From the NCBI GenBank assembly GCA_947465345.1, contig CANHZL010000012.1, forward strand, positions 1-27,737: a stretch of DNA of 27,737 bases. The letters run 5' to 3'. Origin of the DNA: Opitutia bacterium. Lineage in GTDB: Bacteria; Verrucomicrobiota; Verrucomicrobiae; Opitutales; UBA953. Positions 14,226 to 21,543 of the stretch are shown here, one piece after another. Positions within the stretch are counted from its first letter, which is position 1, and each line of letters opens with the position of its first letter. The notes under the pieces were generated by a model. That model was not told the origin of the DNA. It saw nothing but the letters and a program-made list of their open reading frames with translations, and searched no databases. A program made the translations under genes and the position numbers.

Positions 14226-17200
14226 TTACTTCTTGGCCGGGGTGCCGAGCGGGTGCTGTTTGAGCACTTCCTCGACGGTGTAAGGCGCGTTGTTCTTATC
14301 CTTGATCTCGGCGCGGACCTTCTTGACCTGGGCGGCCTTGACGGGCGGCAGGTTATTGCCGAAGGACTGGCGAACGTAGGTGAGCACAGCGGCGACGTCG
14401 TCGTCGTTCATGAGCTGGCCGAGGCCGGTCATCGCTGGCTGACCGGTGGCGATGTCGCCGTAGGTCTTACCGTCGATCGTCTGCGTGCCGTAGAGGCCAT
14501 TGAGGACGATCTTGATGGAGCGGTCAGCGTCGCCTTCGAGCCAGCCGTTGGACGGGTAGCCCGGGGTGCGGCTGAGGGGAGGGTAAGCGCCGCGGACGGC
14601 CTTGCCGGGTTCCTTGGGCATCTCGGCGCCACGGCCATCGGCCTGGTGGCAGGTCACGCAATGGGCTTCGCGGAAGTAGACTTCCTTACCCTTGTCGTAG
14701 AGCTTCTTGTCGGCGGCGGAGAGCTTCTTGTCCGTCGGGCCGTAGGAGGCTTCCTTCGGGTCAGCGAAGTCCTTGAGGTTGAGCTTGTCCTTACCTTCAG
14801 GGAGGGAGGCGAGCTGCTTAACGGTCTCGCGGAGACAGTAGGCAATCGTCGGGTCCTTCGCACCCTTGAGGGAGGAGGCGGCCGCGATGGCGCGTTCGGT
14901 GTCCTTGCCGTTGAAGAAGCTGAGGCCACGGACGCCTTCGAGCTGGACGCGGAGGTTAGCGTCCTTGACGGCGTTCTCCATGATCGCGAGCGCGTCCGGG
15001 ATGCGGTCACGCTGGTAGATGGCGACGCGGACGGCTTGGGCGCGAGCGCGGGGCTCGGGGGACTTTAGCAACTGGCCGAGGAGCTCGAGGTTGACGGCGT
15101 TATGCCACTGGTGGACCCAGAGGGCTTCGAGCAGGTGGTGGGCGTCTTCGACCTTGTTTGCATCGAACTGCTTGGCCCACTTCTGGGTGGCGGCGATGAC
15201 CTTCGCGGAGTCGTGCTTATGCAGCTCAATCTTGGCGCGCTGGCGGACGTTGTCTTCGTGCTCGGTGAGGAGCGCGAGGAGGTTCTCGACCGACTCGCCG
15301 TCGACCTTCTTCGGCGTGAGCAGCGGGCGGGAAGGGTAGGTGAGACGGTACAGGCGACCGTGCTGGTGGTCGCGGTTCGGATCGCGCAGGTGGTGCTGGA
15401 GGTGGCCGATGAGCATCTGGGACCAGTCCATGACGTAGAGCGAGCCATCCGGGGCGACGGCGACGCCGGAGGGGCGGAAGTTTCCGGCCTTCTCCTTGTC
15501 GGTCTCAATCAGGTTCGGCAGGATGGTCTCTCCCTTGAGGCTGGAACCGTCTTCGGTGAACTTCGCGCGGAAGATACCCTGAACGGTGATCACGTTCGTG
15601 TTAAGGAACACGCCTTGCCAGTCGTCGGGGAAGTGGCGGCTGCTGAGGATGGCGGTGCCAGGGCAGGGGCGTGACGGGCGCTTCCACATCTCGGCGTAGC
15701 GACCGTGGGAGCCGCTGTCGAGGTGGCCAGAGAAGCCCGGGCCGAAGTAGTTGGCGTTACCAGTGGCGTCGGTGATGATGTCGTTGCCCCAGTAATCGAA
15801 GACGCGGCCGTGCGGGTTGGCGAAGCCGTAGGGCACGTGGCGGTACAGCTTGCTGGTCTGCGGTTCGAAGCGGTAGATGGCGCCGTTGGTGTTGCGCAGC
15901 ACGCCGTTGAAGGTCTCGACCTGGGTGCGGTGGAATACGCCGTCGGAGAGGTAGAGGGCGCCTCCTGGTTCATAGCAGATGGAGTTCGTCTCGTGGTGCG
16001 AGTCGGCGGCGTCCATGCCGGTGAGCAGGCGTTCCTTCCAGTCGGCCTTGCCGTCGCCGTCGGTGTCGCGGACGAACCAGATGTCAGGCGACTGAATCAG
16101 GATGACGCCATCCTTGTAGAACTGGAAGCCGGTCGGGCAGTTGAGGCCGTCGAGGAAGGTGGTCGACTTGAGGACCTTGCCGGTCTTCGGATCGAGGTCC
16201 AGGACGATGAGCTTGTCGAAGACCTTAGTCGTCGGGCTGGTCTCAGGGTAAGTCGGCCAGCAGGCGATCCAGAGGCGGCCCTTGGTGTCGAAGTTCATCT
16301 GCACCGGGTTGATCAGTTCAGGAATGGTGGTCTCGTCGGCCACGAACTCGACCTTCACGCCTTCGGGCGTGGTGAGGTGCTTGAGCTGTTCTTCGCCGCT
16401 GAGGTAAGGGACGGGCTGCTTACGGTTCGGCGGGACGGGAATCTCGGCCTTGAGATTGTCGTGCTTCACTTCGACGGTCTTTCCCTGAGCGGCGGCCCAG
16501 ATACCCTTGTCGTGATTGGCGGTCTTGAGATCGCGGTTGGCGAGCTCGGCGCCGAGCACGGTCGCGTTGTCGATGCCCTCATACTTGATGCGCGAGCGCT
16601 GGCCGAAGATATTGAACTGGTCGACGGTGCGGTAGCGGTGGTGCCACTGAATGCTCTTCTCGTTGACCTGGGCGCGGACCTTCTCGTCCACCGTGCCAGC
16701 GGCCTTGCCGAAGACGGACTGGAACTGGACCGGGGCTAGGGCGGCGTCGCCCGCGACGTTAAGGTGAATGCCGTTGATGGTGAGCGGGGACTGGGCGGCC
16801 GCAAAGACCTGCTGGGAAGAAGCGAAGAGGTCGACGAACTGGACGCCGTTGGCCTTGGCAACGTCAGCCATAGCGCCGGTGTAGAGCGCGAGGTTCTTGT
16901 TGTTCTCGGCGACGAGCTTGGCGTCGAAGTGGGCGGACTTCAGGTCTTCGTGTGCGATCGGAGAGAAGAGGACGACGCGGACCTTGCCCTTGCCGTAGTC
17001 GGCCGCGAGGGTCTTCTTGAGCCAGGTGTCGAGGTTGGTCTTAAAGGTATCGAGACCAGCCTGGCCAGCGAAGGACTCATTGAAGCCCCAATAGGCGAAG
17101 ATCACATTCGCATGGAAGTGAGCGCCGGCATGGTAGGTCACCTCGGTCTTGCCGACCATGGTGGTCAGGGCGCCGGGCTTCATGTTGAGGAAGTAGTCGA

Positions 17201-17453
17201 GCTCGGCGACCTCGTCGGAGCGGTGCGGCTTGATGCCGACTTCGTCGCCGGAGAAACCGAGGTTGCGGACCACGAGATTGTGTTCCGGGAAGGCCTGATG
17301 GATCAGGGCCTCAAAGTTGCCGTGGTGCTGCTGCCGGTCGGCGAGGCCGCTGCCGACGAAGGCGATGTTGTCACCCTTTTCGAGGGTGAGGGGTTGGGCC
17401 GAGACGGAGGCGACTCCGAGCAGGGCTAACAGGAGGGTGGACAGCTTGCGCAT
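14226..17453 (-). CDS. SGNH-like / PVC-type membrane-bound dehydrogenase / cytochrome c fusion
   Basis: A 1075-residue exported protein with a signal peptide MRKLSTLLLALLGVASVSA. Residues about 25-260 form an SGNH/GDSL-like domain: GDNIAFVGSGLADR as block I, YWGFNES as block III, NGIHLN as the His block. Residues about 340-700 are the dehydrogenase propeller known from planctomycetes and verrucomicrobia (TIGR02604-like), with DTDGDGKADW, SHHETNSICYEPGGALYLSDG and PSGVAVAPDGSLYVMDWS. Residues about 700-880 are HEAT-like helices. A cytochrome c domain follows, with CVTCH at 932-936 and a likely distal Met in GQPAMTGLG. Covalent haem needs periplasmic maturation, so it acts outside the cytoplasm. 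It probably oxidises a sugar or alcohol and passes electrons to the haem. The block I nucleophile Ser seems replaced by Gly (VGSGLADR), so hydrolase activity is doubtful. Confidence 0.88.
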   Translation of the reverse strand: MRKLSTLLLALLGVASVSAQPLTLEKGDNIAFVGSGLADRQQHHGNFEALIHQAFPEHNLVVRNLGFSGDEVGIKPHRSDEVAELDYFLNMKPGALTTMVGKTEVTYHAGAHFHANVIFAYWGFNESFAGQAGLDTFKTNLDTWLKKTLAADYGKGKVRVVLFSPIAHEDLKSAHFDAKLVAENNKNLALYTGAMADVAKANGVQFVDLFASSQQVFAAAQSPLTINGIHLNVAGDAALAPVQFQSVFGKAAGTVDEKVRAQVNEKSIQWHHRYRTVDQFNIFGQRSRIKYEGIDNATVLGAELANRDLKTANHDKGIWAAAQGKTVEVKHDNLKAEIPVPPNRKQPVPYLSGEEQLKHLTTPEGVKVEFVADETTIPELINPVQMNFDTKGRLWIACWPTYPETSPTTKVFDKLIVLDLDPKTGKVLKSTTFLDGLNCPTGFQFYKDGVILIQSPDIWFVRDTDGDGKADWKERLLTGMDAADSHHETNSICYEPGGALYLSDGVFHRTQVETFNGVLRNTNGAIYRFEPQTSKLYRHVPYGFANPHGRVFDYWGNDIITDATGNANYFGPGFSGHLDSGSHGRYAEMWKRPSRPCPGTAILSSRHFPDDWQGVFLNTNVITVQGIFRAKFTEDGSSLKGETILPNLIETDKEKAGNFRPSGVAVAPDGSLYVMDWSQMLIGHLQHHLRDPNRDHQHGRLYRLTYPSRPLLTPKKVDGESVENLLALLTEHEDNVRQRAKIELHKHDSAKVIAATQKWAKQFDANKVEDAHHLLEALWVHQWHNAVNLELLGQLLKSPEPRARAQAVRVAIYQRDRIPDALAIMENAVKDANLRVQLEGVRGLSFFNGKDTERAIAAASSLKGAKDPTIAYCLRETVKQLASLPEGKDKLNLKDFADPKEASYGPTDKKLSAADKKLYDKGKEVYFREAHCVTCHQADGRGAEMPKEPGKAVRGAYPPLSRTPGYPSNGWLEGDADRSIKIVLNGLYGTQTIDGKTYGDIATGQPAMTGLGQLMNDDDVAAVLTYVRQSFGNNLPPVKAAQVKKVRAEIKDKNNAPYTVEEVLKQHPLGTPAKK

Positions 17454-17604
17454 AGGTTGGTGGTTTTGGTAAAAAGGGGAAGGCCATGCGGGGAGGCATG
17501 GTCGAGGCGGGGAGAGGAAAACTTGTCGCTCTTACAACAACCTGCCAAGGGGAATGTTCCTCGGGTGGCCGGCATTTGACCTTCAAATTCGCTCAAATGC
17601 GGCC

Positions 17605-17634
17605 GATAGGGGTAGGGGCAGGGGGAGGGGTGGG
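17605..17634. repeat. G-rich 6-bp-type array
   Basis: GATAGGGGTAGGGGCAGGGG and following G-runs. Five G-runs lie close together on the plus strand, so a G-quadruplex is possible on that strand. Confidence 0.5.
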
Positions 17635-17638
17635 CGGA

Positions 17639-17693
17639 AGAGGACTGAGTTGATGACTGCATAGAGGACTGAGTGGAGGGCTGAATGGATGAT
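17639..17693 (+). repeat. 12-bp tandem array
   Basis: Units GAGGACTGAGTT, GATGACTGCATA, GAGGACTGAGTG, GAGGGCTGAATG and GATGATG lie at 12-bp steps. They belong to the same family as 20901-21025 and 26161-26247. Confidence 0.75.
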
Positions 17694-17695
17694 GC

Positions 17696-17738
17696 TCCGC
17701 CACCTGCTACCTGGGGCCGCCACCCGCCACCCGAAGCG
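17696..17738. repeat. 43-bp GCCACC element
   Basis: CCGCCACCTGCTACCTGGGG followed by a CCGCCACCCGCCACCCGAAG half. It matches 10180-10223. It lies between the 12-bp array and REPIN G. Confidence 0.65.
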
Positions 17739-17745
17739 TGCCTTG

Positions 17746-17863
17746 GGTAGGGACGTGATTGCCATCACGTCCGTGGGCGGAGGGAGGTTATAGGGTCGAG
17801 CAGTCTACCTGGTGATCCGCGCGTGCGGACTCGAACGGCGGCCATGGCAATGGCCGCCCTACC
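17746..17863. repeat. REPIN-like element G (REP2a + REP1)
   Basis: An inverted near-identical copy of element F, from GGTAGGG (17746-17752) with REP2a to CCCTACC (17857-17863) with REP1. I count two interior differences from F (AGGTAGACT against GGGCAGACT). Confidence 0.9.
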
Positions 17864-17869
17864 CAATGC

Positions 17870-18028
17870 AGCGGTTGGCGGATAGAATAAGCCAAAAACA
17901 GAAACCGGAGACTGGGTGATTGGCTGGGATGTCTTATGCTCGCAGCCAACTTTCCGGTTTCCGGTCTCCCTCTGCTTGTTTGGTTTGCCCAACCGCCAGC
18001 CGCTAACCGCCAACCGCTAATACCTTTC
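17870..18028. repeat. CAAAGGG/ACCGG palindrome, diverged
   Basis: The left part is AGCGGTTGGCGGAT and then CAGAAACCGGAGAC (17899-17912). The right part is TTTCCGGTTTCCGGTCTCCC and then CCAACCGCCAGCCGCTAACC. ATTGGCTGGG and CAGCCAAC in the middle can pair. The module ends at the 3' end of the YHYH gene. Confidence 0.75.
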
Positions 18029-18031
18029 TCA

Positions 18032-19870
18032 TCACTGCCCCAACGGCTTCGACAGATCGAACTCAGCTTTGGTGGTCCAGCGTTGCTTGTAGCCTGCGGG
18101 GGCTTCGACGCGGGTGCGGAAGATGACGGTGTTGTCGAGGTCGAGGTCTTCCGACCAGATAAACTTCGCGCCGACGAAGCTTTCCCTGGCCTTGGTGAAG
18201 GACTCCTTGGGGTTCACGCGCTCCTCGGTGAATTCGGTCGCGTTAGCCCATTTGCTGTCGTCGAAGTCGACCGCGAACCAGTCGGCGGGTACGGGCGTGT
18301 GTACGACCTTGGGATTCTTCACGTCGCCGTTGAGCGGGCCTTTGAAGAAGTTCTTCGCCTTCCACTTCGCGTTGGTGACGGTGCCGTCGGAGAATTTCAC
18401 GATCAGGCCAGCGTCGCCGATGTGGTCGCCGTATTCCAGGCCGGTCTTGGGGTCGGCGTTGTCGCGCCCCATAATCGCGATCGTCATCGGGTACTCCGGC
18501 AGGATGTCGACGGAAACAACGTTGTGCGGCATGTAGTCGATCGGGTCGACGACGCGGAGCTTACCGTTGATATAGAGGATGAACCAGTTGTCGGCGTAGA
18601 CGTTGAGTTTGATGGTGTCTTCCATTGAGGGCTTCACCATGCCGGGCTTGTCGCCCTTCTTGCCTTTCCCCTTCTTGCCCTTGCCTTCGCCGCCAGGGGG
18701 CGGGCCAGTCTCATTCGCCGCTTCACTGGTGACCTCGAGATCCGACGGCACGATGGCGCCGCCATCGCCGGGCGGAGGGCGTTTACCTTTCTCGCCTTTG
18801 CCTTTACCCTTTTCGCCACCCTTGCCTTTGCCGCCGCCCGGGCCGCGCTCATTCGGCGTATAGGTCTCGGTCTCCGTCGAGCCGTCGGCTTTCGAATAAA
18901 CAAACGTCCAGGTCTTATCGTCGTTGAGGGTGTACTTCACGCTGAGGGCCTTGCCGTTGAGCGTGTAGTTGAGCGCGAACTTCTTGCCATCAGACGTGAA
19001 GTCCTTGATCAGCGCGCCGCGGAGCGGGCTCTGGGAATAGGCCGAGCCTTCGCGGCGGACGTGGCTTGCCGAAGGTTGCGGGTCGACCTGTCCATCGACT
19101 TCAGTCACTTCCCCGTGGAAGCCGCCGTTGATGTACGGATACTTCTTCTGGGCGTGGTAATGGTAGCCGAGTGGCTTGGTCTCATGGCCGCCGAAGGCGT
19201 CGAGCTTGCCGACCGCCGCGCCGTCCGGTTCGTTGTACCCGTAGATCGCGTAACCATCGAGGGCGACCGCGATGGGCTTGCCCTTGCCGAGCTCTTTCTC
19301 GAGGAAGACTGGAGCGTCATGGTAGTGGTAGTCGTCGGCTTTGCCGCAGTGTCCGCCCCAGTTGTCGAGTTCACCGAAGGCCTTCGCGTCGTCGCCACGG
19401 TTGTTGAGCGCGTTGAAGATCGGCACGCCGTTGGCGGCGAGCGCGATGGCACCGCGCATGAAGTGCGTCTTGGCGGACATGGGCTCCTTGGCCGGTACAG
19501 GCTTGAGCGGGATGCGCCAGGCGGTGGCGCCGGCATAGGTCTGCGGGATTGGCACCTGCTGCTGCCAGGACTTGATGCCGGCCATCATCGGGTGGTCGGG
19601 CAGTCCCTTGGCTTCCACGTAGAGGGTGGTGTCGTCCCAGCGGACGCTGACGTTTTTGGCGAACGCCTGGAACGGCGCGGCGATCAGCGGCGCGTTGCCG
19701 ACGGCGGCGGCGAGATAAGTGCTGGTCAGCACGTACTTCGCGGCGGGCGTCACGACCGCGGGCGCTTCGGACGGCGTGCGGTACTGGTTGTCGACCGGCG
19801 GGAGGTGCGCCAACGCGGCGGTGTGGCAGCCGAGCACGGCGAGCAGGAAGGCGGTGGACGTGGGTCGCAT
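18032..19870 (-). CDS. Secreted YHYH-domain protein with Lys/Gly-rich linker
   Basis: A 612-residue exported protein. Residues 1-22 (MRPTSTAFLLAVLGCHTAALAH) are a signal peptide. Residues about 60-260 form the YHYH domain, with YHYH at 181-184 and 236-239, GGHCG before the first and LDGYAIYGY between; a His-rich metal site is possible. Residues about 342-410 are low complexity, made mostly of Lys, Gly, Glu and Pro. Residues about 415-612 look like a galactose-binding beta-sandwich (VYADNWFILYINGKL, DWFAVDFDDSKW, NTVIFRTRVEAP). An ATG at 19894 would add eight residues. The shorter start is chosen because every other exported protein here begins M-R, M-K or M-S directly before the hydrophobic core. 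It lies 70 bp from the aldo/keto reductase. The function of the family is not known. Confidence 0.82.
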   Translation of the reverse strand: MRPTSTAFLLAVLGCHTAALAHLPPVDNQYRTPSEAPAVVTPAAKYVLTSTYLAAAVGNAPLIAAPFQAFAKNVSVRWDDTTLYVEAKGLPDHPMMAGIKSWQQQVPIPQTYAGATAWRIPLKPVPAKEPMSAKTHFMRGAIALAANGVPIFNALNNRGDDAKAFGELDNWGGHCGKADDYHYHDAPVFLEKELGKGKPIAVALDGYAIYGYNEPDGAAVGKLDAFGGHETKPLGYHYHAQKKYPYINGGFHGEVTEVDGQVDPQPSASHVRREGSAYSQSPLRGALIKDFTSDGKKFALNYTLNGKALSVKYTLNDDKTWTFVYSKADGSTETETYTPNERGPGGGKGKGGEKGKGKGEKGKRPPPGDGGAIVPSDLEVTSEAANETGPPPGGEGKGKKGKGKKGDKPGMVKPSMEDTIKLNVYADNWFILYINGKLRVVDPIDYMPHNVVSVDILPEYPMTIAIMGRDNADPKTGLEYGDHIGDAGLIVKFSDGTVTNAKWKAKNFFKGPLNGDVKNPKVVHTPVPADWFAVDFDDSKWANATEFTEERVNPKESFTKARESFVGAKFIWSEDLDLDNTVIFRTRVEAPAGYKQRWTTKAEFDLSKPLGQ

Positions 19871-19940
19871 GGCTTTGGGTGTGGCTACTATCATAACCGA
19901 AGCGACCTTAAGGGGACGTTAAGTCTCCCGTCTTAAGGCA

Positions 19941-20897
19941 TCAGCCGCGGGCGACCAGGGCTTCCTCGATCCGCGCGAGGTCGTCCGGCTTGATGACAAA
20001 CTTACCACCCGAGACGGTTTCCTTGATCTGGCCGGGCTTGCGGGCACCCACGATGGCGGCGGTCACGCGCGGTTGACGTAAGACCCAAGCGATGGCGAGT
20101 TCGGCGGAGTTGCGTCCGTAACGGTGGGCGATCTCGGCCAAGACCTTGGCGAGAGCGACGTTCTTCGAGAGAAGGGGTTCATTAAACTGCGGGTCCGCGC
20201 GGCGATGGTCATCGGCTGGGAGGGCGTCGGCCCATTCCTTCGTCACCTTGCCGCTGAGTAGGCCCTTCTGCATCGGGCTGTAGGAGACGATCCCGATGTC
20301 GTTGGCTTCACAGTAGGGCAGGAGCGCCGCCTCGATGCTCCGGTTTAGCATGCTGTAAGGTGGCTGCAGGAAGGTGACGCGGTGGATGGGCTGGATGCGC
20401 TCGAGCTGGGCAACGCTGAAATTACTGACCCCTGCGAAGCGGACCTTGCCCTCCTTGATGAGCTCGGCGACGGCGGACCAGCCTTCCTCGATGTCCTCGT
20501 CCGGCTGTGGCCAGTGGATCTGGTACATGTCGATGACGTCGATCTGGAGGCGGCGGAGGCTATCCTCGCACTCCTGCTTCACGCTCGCGCGCTTGAGGCG
20601 CGGAACGATCGTGCCGTCCGCTTCCCAGCAGCGTTCGCACTTCGTCGAGATGATCGGCTTAGTCTTCATCTCCTTCAGCGCGCGCCCGACGACTTCTTCG
20701 GAACGACCGAGGCCGTAGACCGCGGCGGTGTCGATCCAGTTGATGCCGACAGCCATGGCCTCGTGGATGGTGCGGATCGAAAGGGCGTCGTCCTGCGGCC
20801 CCCAGCCGAACTTCCAGTCGCCGCCGCCGATGGCCCAAGTACCCAGGCCGACGGGCGTGAGATGAAGCGGGGAGTTGCCGAGTTTACGGGTCTTCAT
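19941..20897 (-). CDS. Aldo/keto reductase
   Basis: A 318-residue cytoplasmic NAD(P)H-dependent oxidoreductase of the AKR (beta/alpha)8 fold. The catalytic tetrad is visible: Asp56 and Tyr61 in WIDTAAVYG, Lys86 in IISTKCER, His128 in YQIHWPQ. Further AKR landmarks are RKLGNSPLHLTPVGLGTWAIGG, RFAGVSNF, YSMLNRSIE and the C-terminal cofactor loop VGARKPGQIKE. The frame runs upstream through a 12-bp repeat array, which gives a repetitive false N-terminus; the family start is MKTRKLG at 20897. The array begins within a few bases upstream of the start codon, so it is the leader. The gene may be cotranscribed with the downstream YHYH gene. The substrate, probably a sugar or aldehyde, is unknown. Confidence 0.9.
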   Translation of the reverse strand: MKTRKLGNSPLHLTPVGLGTWAIGGGDWKFGWGPQDDALSIRTIHEAMAVGINWIDTAAVYGLGRSEEVVGRALKEMKTKPIISTKCERCWEADGTIVPRLKRASVKQECEDSLRRLQIDVIDMYQIHWPQPDEDIEEGWSAVAELIKEGKVRFAGVSNFSVAQLERIQPIHRVTFLQPPYSMLNRSIEAALLPYCEANDIGIVSYSPMQKGLLSGKVTKEWADALPADDHRRADPQFNEPLLSKNVALAKVLAEIAHRYGRNSAELAIAWVLRQPRVTAAIVGARKPGQIKETVSGGKFVIKPDDLARIEEALVARG

Positions 20898-20900
20898 GGC

Positions 20901-21025
20901 GTTGAGGGAATTGAAGGGAGAATTGAGGGCTGAATCGAGGACTGAGTTGAGGGCTGAATGGAGGGCTGAATGGATGTCTGCATCGATGACAGAGGACTGA
21001 ATCGATGACGGAGGACTGAATGGAA
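20901..21025 (+). repeat. 12-bp tandem array in the aldo/keto reductase leader
   Basis: About ten units at a 12-bp step: GAGGGCTGAATC, GAGGACTGAGTT, GAGGGCTGAATG (twice in a row), GATGTCTGCATC and then GATGACAGAGGACTGAATC-type units. It is the longest array in the window and starts 3 bp from the start codon of the gene transcribed away from it. Confidence 0.85.
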
Positions 21026-21027
21026 AC

Positions 21028-21048
21028 CCGCTACCCGCCACCTAAGGC
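21028..21048. repeat. Part of the GCCACC element
   Basis: CCGCTACCCGCCACCTAAGG matches the first half of the 43-bp element. It lies between a 12-bp array and a REP, as at 10180 and 17696. Confidence 0.5.
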
Positions 21049-21055
21049 TATATCG

Positions 21056-21080
21056 GGTAGGGTCGGGACCGCGTCACGAC
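21056..21080 (+). repeat. Lone REP3
   Basis: GGTAGGG (21056-21062) is followed by GTCGGGACCGCGTCACGAC, an imperfect hairpin. It is identical, inverted, to the right end of element B (4737-4743 and the bases before it). No matching CCCTACC end is directly attached. A worn copy (GGTAGGGTGGGGACCGAG) is at 27514. Confidence 0.7.
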
Positions 21081-21149
21081 ATAGTTGTAGCTCTGGGCTG
21101 TTCTTAGTTCTTGGTCCGTAGTTTTTGGTTATTTCAGGCCGCCGCCTTG

Positions 21150-21257
21150 GGTAGGGCGGCCATTGCCATGGCCGCCGTTCGCCTCAAGAGCTGCGCACCT
21201 CGATCGAGAAGCTACGCCGGATTCGGTCAACGGCGGGCACGCAGAGCCCGCCCTACC
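21150..21257. repeat. REPIN-like element H (REP1 + REP4)
   Basis: GGTAGGG (21150-21156) to CCCTACC (21251-21257), 108 bp. The right end is REP4, GGCGGGC/GCCCGCC around TCTGCGT. An almost identical inverted copy is element L at 27628-27735. Confidence 0.9.
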
Positions 21258-21261
21258 CAAG

Positions 21262-21302
21262 ACAACAGCCAATCATCCGGTTTCCGGTCTCCCTTTGCTG
21301 TT
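21262..21302. repeat. Half copy of the CAAAGGG/ACCGG palindrome
   Basis: CAGCCAATCATCCGG followed by TTTCCGGTCTCCCTTTGCTG. This is the right half of the palindrome, placed between REPINs H and I. Confidence 0.65.
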
Positions 21303-21318
21303 ACCTCAGTCTGCCTTG

Positions 21319-21437
21319 GGTAGGGCGGCCATTGCCATGGCCGCCGTTCGCCGAGGCACTTTGGATTAACCGGGCAGACTTTCTGACCATTCAAACGTCC
21401 GTCCGCCCACGGACGTGATGGCAATCACGTCCCTACC
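21319..21437. repeat. REPIN-like element I (REP1 + REP2a)
   Basis: GGTAGGG (21319-21325) to CCCTACC (21431-21437), 119 bp. It carries the full REP2a hairpin and the second hairpin CGTCCG/CGGACG. The interior (ACTTTGGATTAACCGGGCAG) is related to element J at 26293-26409. Confidence 0.88.
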
Positions 21438-21446
21438 CAAACAAAA

Positions 21447-21466
21447 AAGGGGCCTAGGGGCCCCTT
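21447..21466 (-). terminator. Rho-independent terminator of the DUF6807 gene
   Basis: On the minus strand the stem AAGGGGCC/GGCCCCTT with a 4-base loop is followed by six T's in total. It lies about 75 bases after the stop codon at 21540-21542. Confidence 0.85.
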
Positions 21467-21478
21467 CATCATTTCAAC

Positions 21479-21510
21479 TGTCCCTAGCCCTAGCTCTGTC
21501 CCTGGCCCTG
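21479..21510. repeat. 6-bp CCCTRN array
   Basis: Units such as CCCTAG, CCCTAG, CTCTGT, CCCTGG and CCCTG lie at 6-bp spacing. They abut the end hairpin of the DUF6807 gene, as the similar tract abuts nadK at 8374-8400. Confidence 0.55.
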
Positions 21511-21543
21511 TGAAGTCGGCGAGCTTGGCTCGCCGGACTTCAC
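21510..21543 (-). terminator. Hairpin overlapping the DUF6807 gene stop codon
   Basis: GTGAAGTC then GGCGAGC (21510-21524) pairs with GCTCGCC then GGACTTCAC (21528-21543), with one bulged G and a 3-base loop. The stop codon TGA (21540-21542) is in the stem. It has the same design as the nadK end hairpin, with no T-run of its own. Confidence 0.6.

Larger units (their letters stand above)
17454..18031. other. Repeat-filled spacer between YHYH gene and dehydrogenase gene
   Basis: About 580 bp without a gene. The leader of the dehydrogenase (17454-17600) contains a small CCATGC/GCATGG hairpin (17484-17501) but no certain promoter. It is followed by a 6-bp G-rich array, a 12-bp array, the GCCACC element, REPIN G and the palindrome module, which ends next to the YHYH stop codon. 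Confidence 0.75.
20898..21539. other. Longest repeat-filled spacer
   Basis: About 640 bp without a gene. From left to right: a 12-bp array, part of the GCCACC element (21028-21048), a lone REP3 (21056-21080), an AT-richer stretch (21081-21140), REPIN H, half a palindrome, REPIN I, a terminator (21447-21466), a CCCTRN array and the end hairpin of the DUF6807 gene. Confidence 0.8.

Noticed and set aside
15705..16739. Long plus-strand open frame (344 codons) antisense to the dehydrogenase fusion
   Set aside because: It is the complement of a well-supported gene; its product is Val/Gly/Glu/Asp-rich with no domain. Long shadows are expected at this GC content.
20898..21041. N-terminal extension of the aldo/keto reductase frame
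   Set aside because: It translates the 12-bp array into a repetitive SALN/SVLH-like string; the family start is at 20897.
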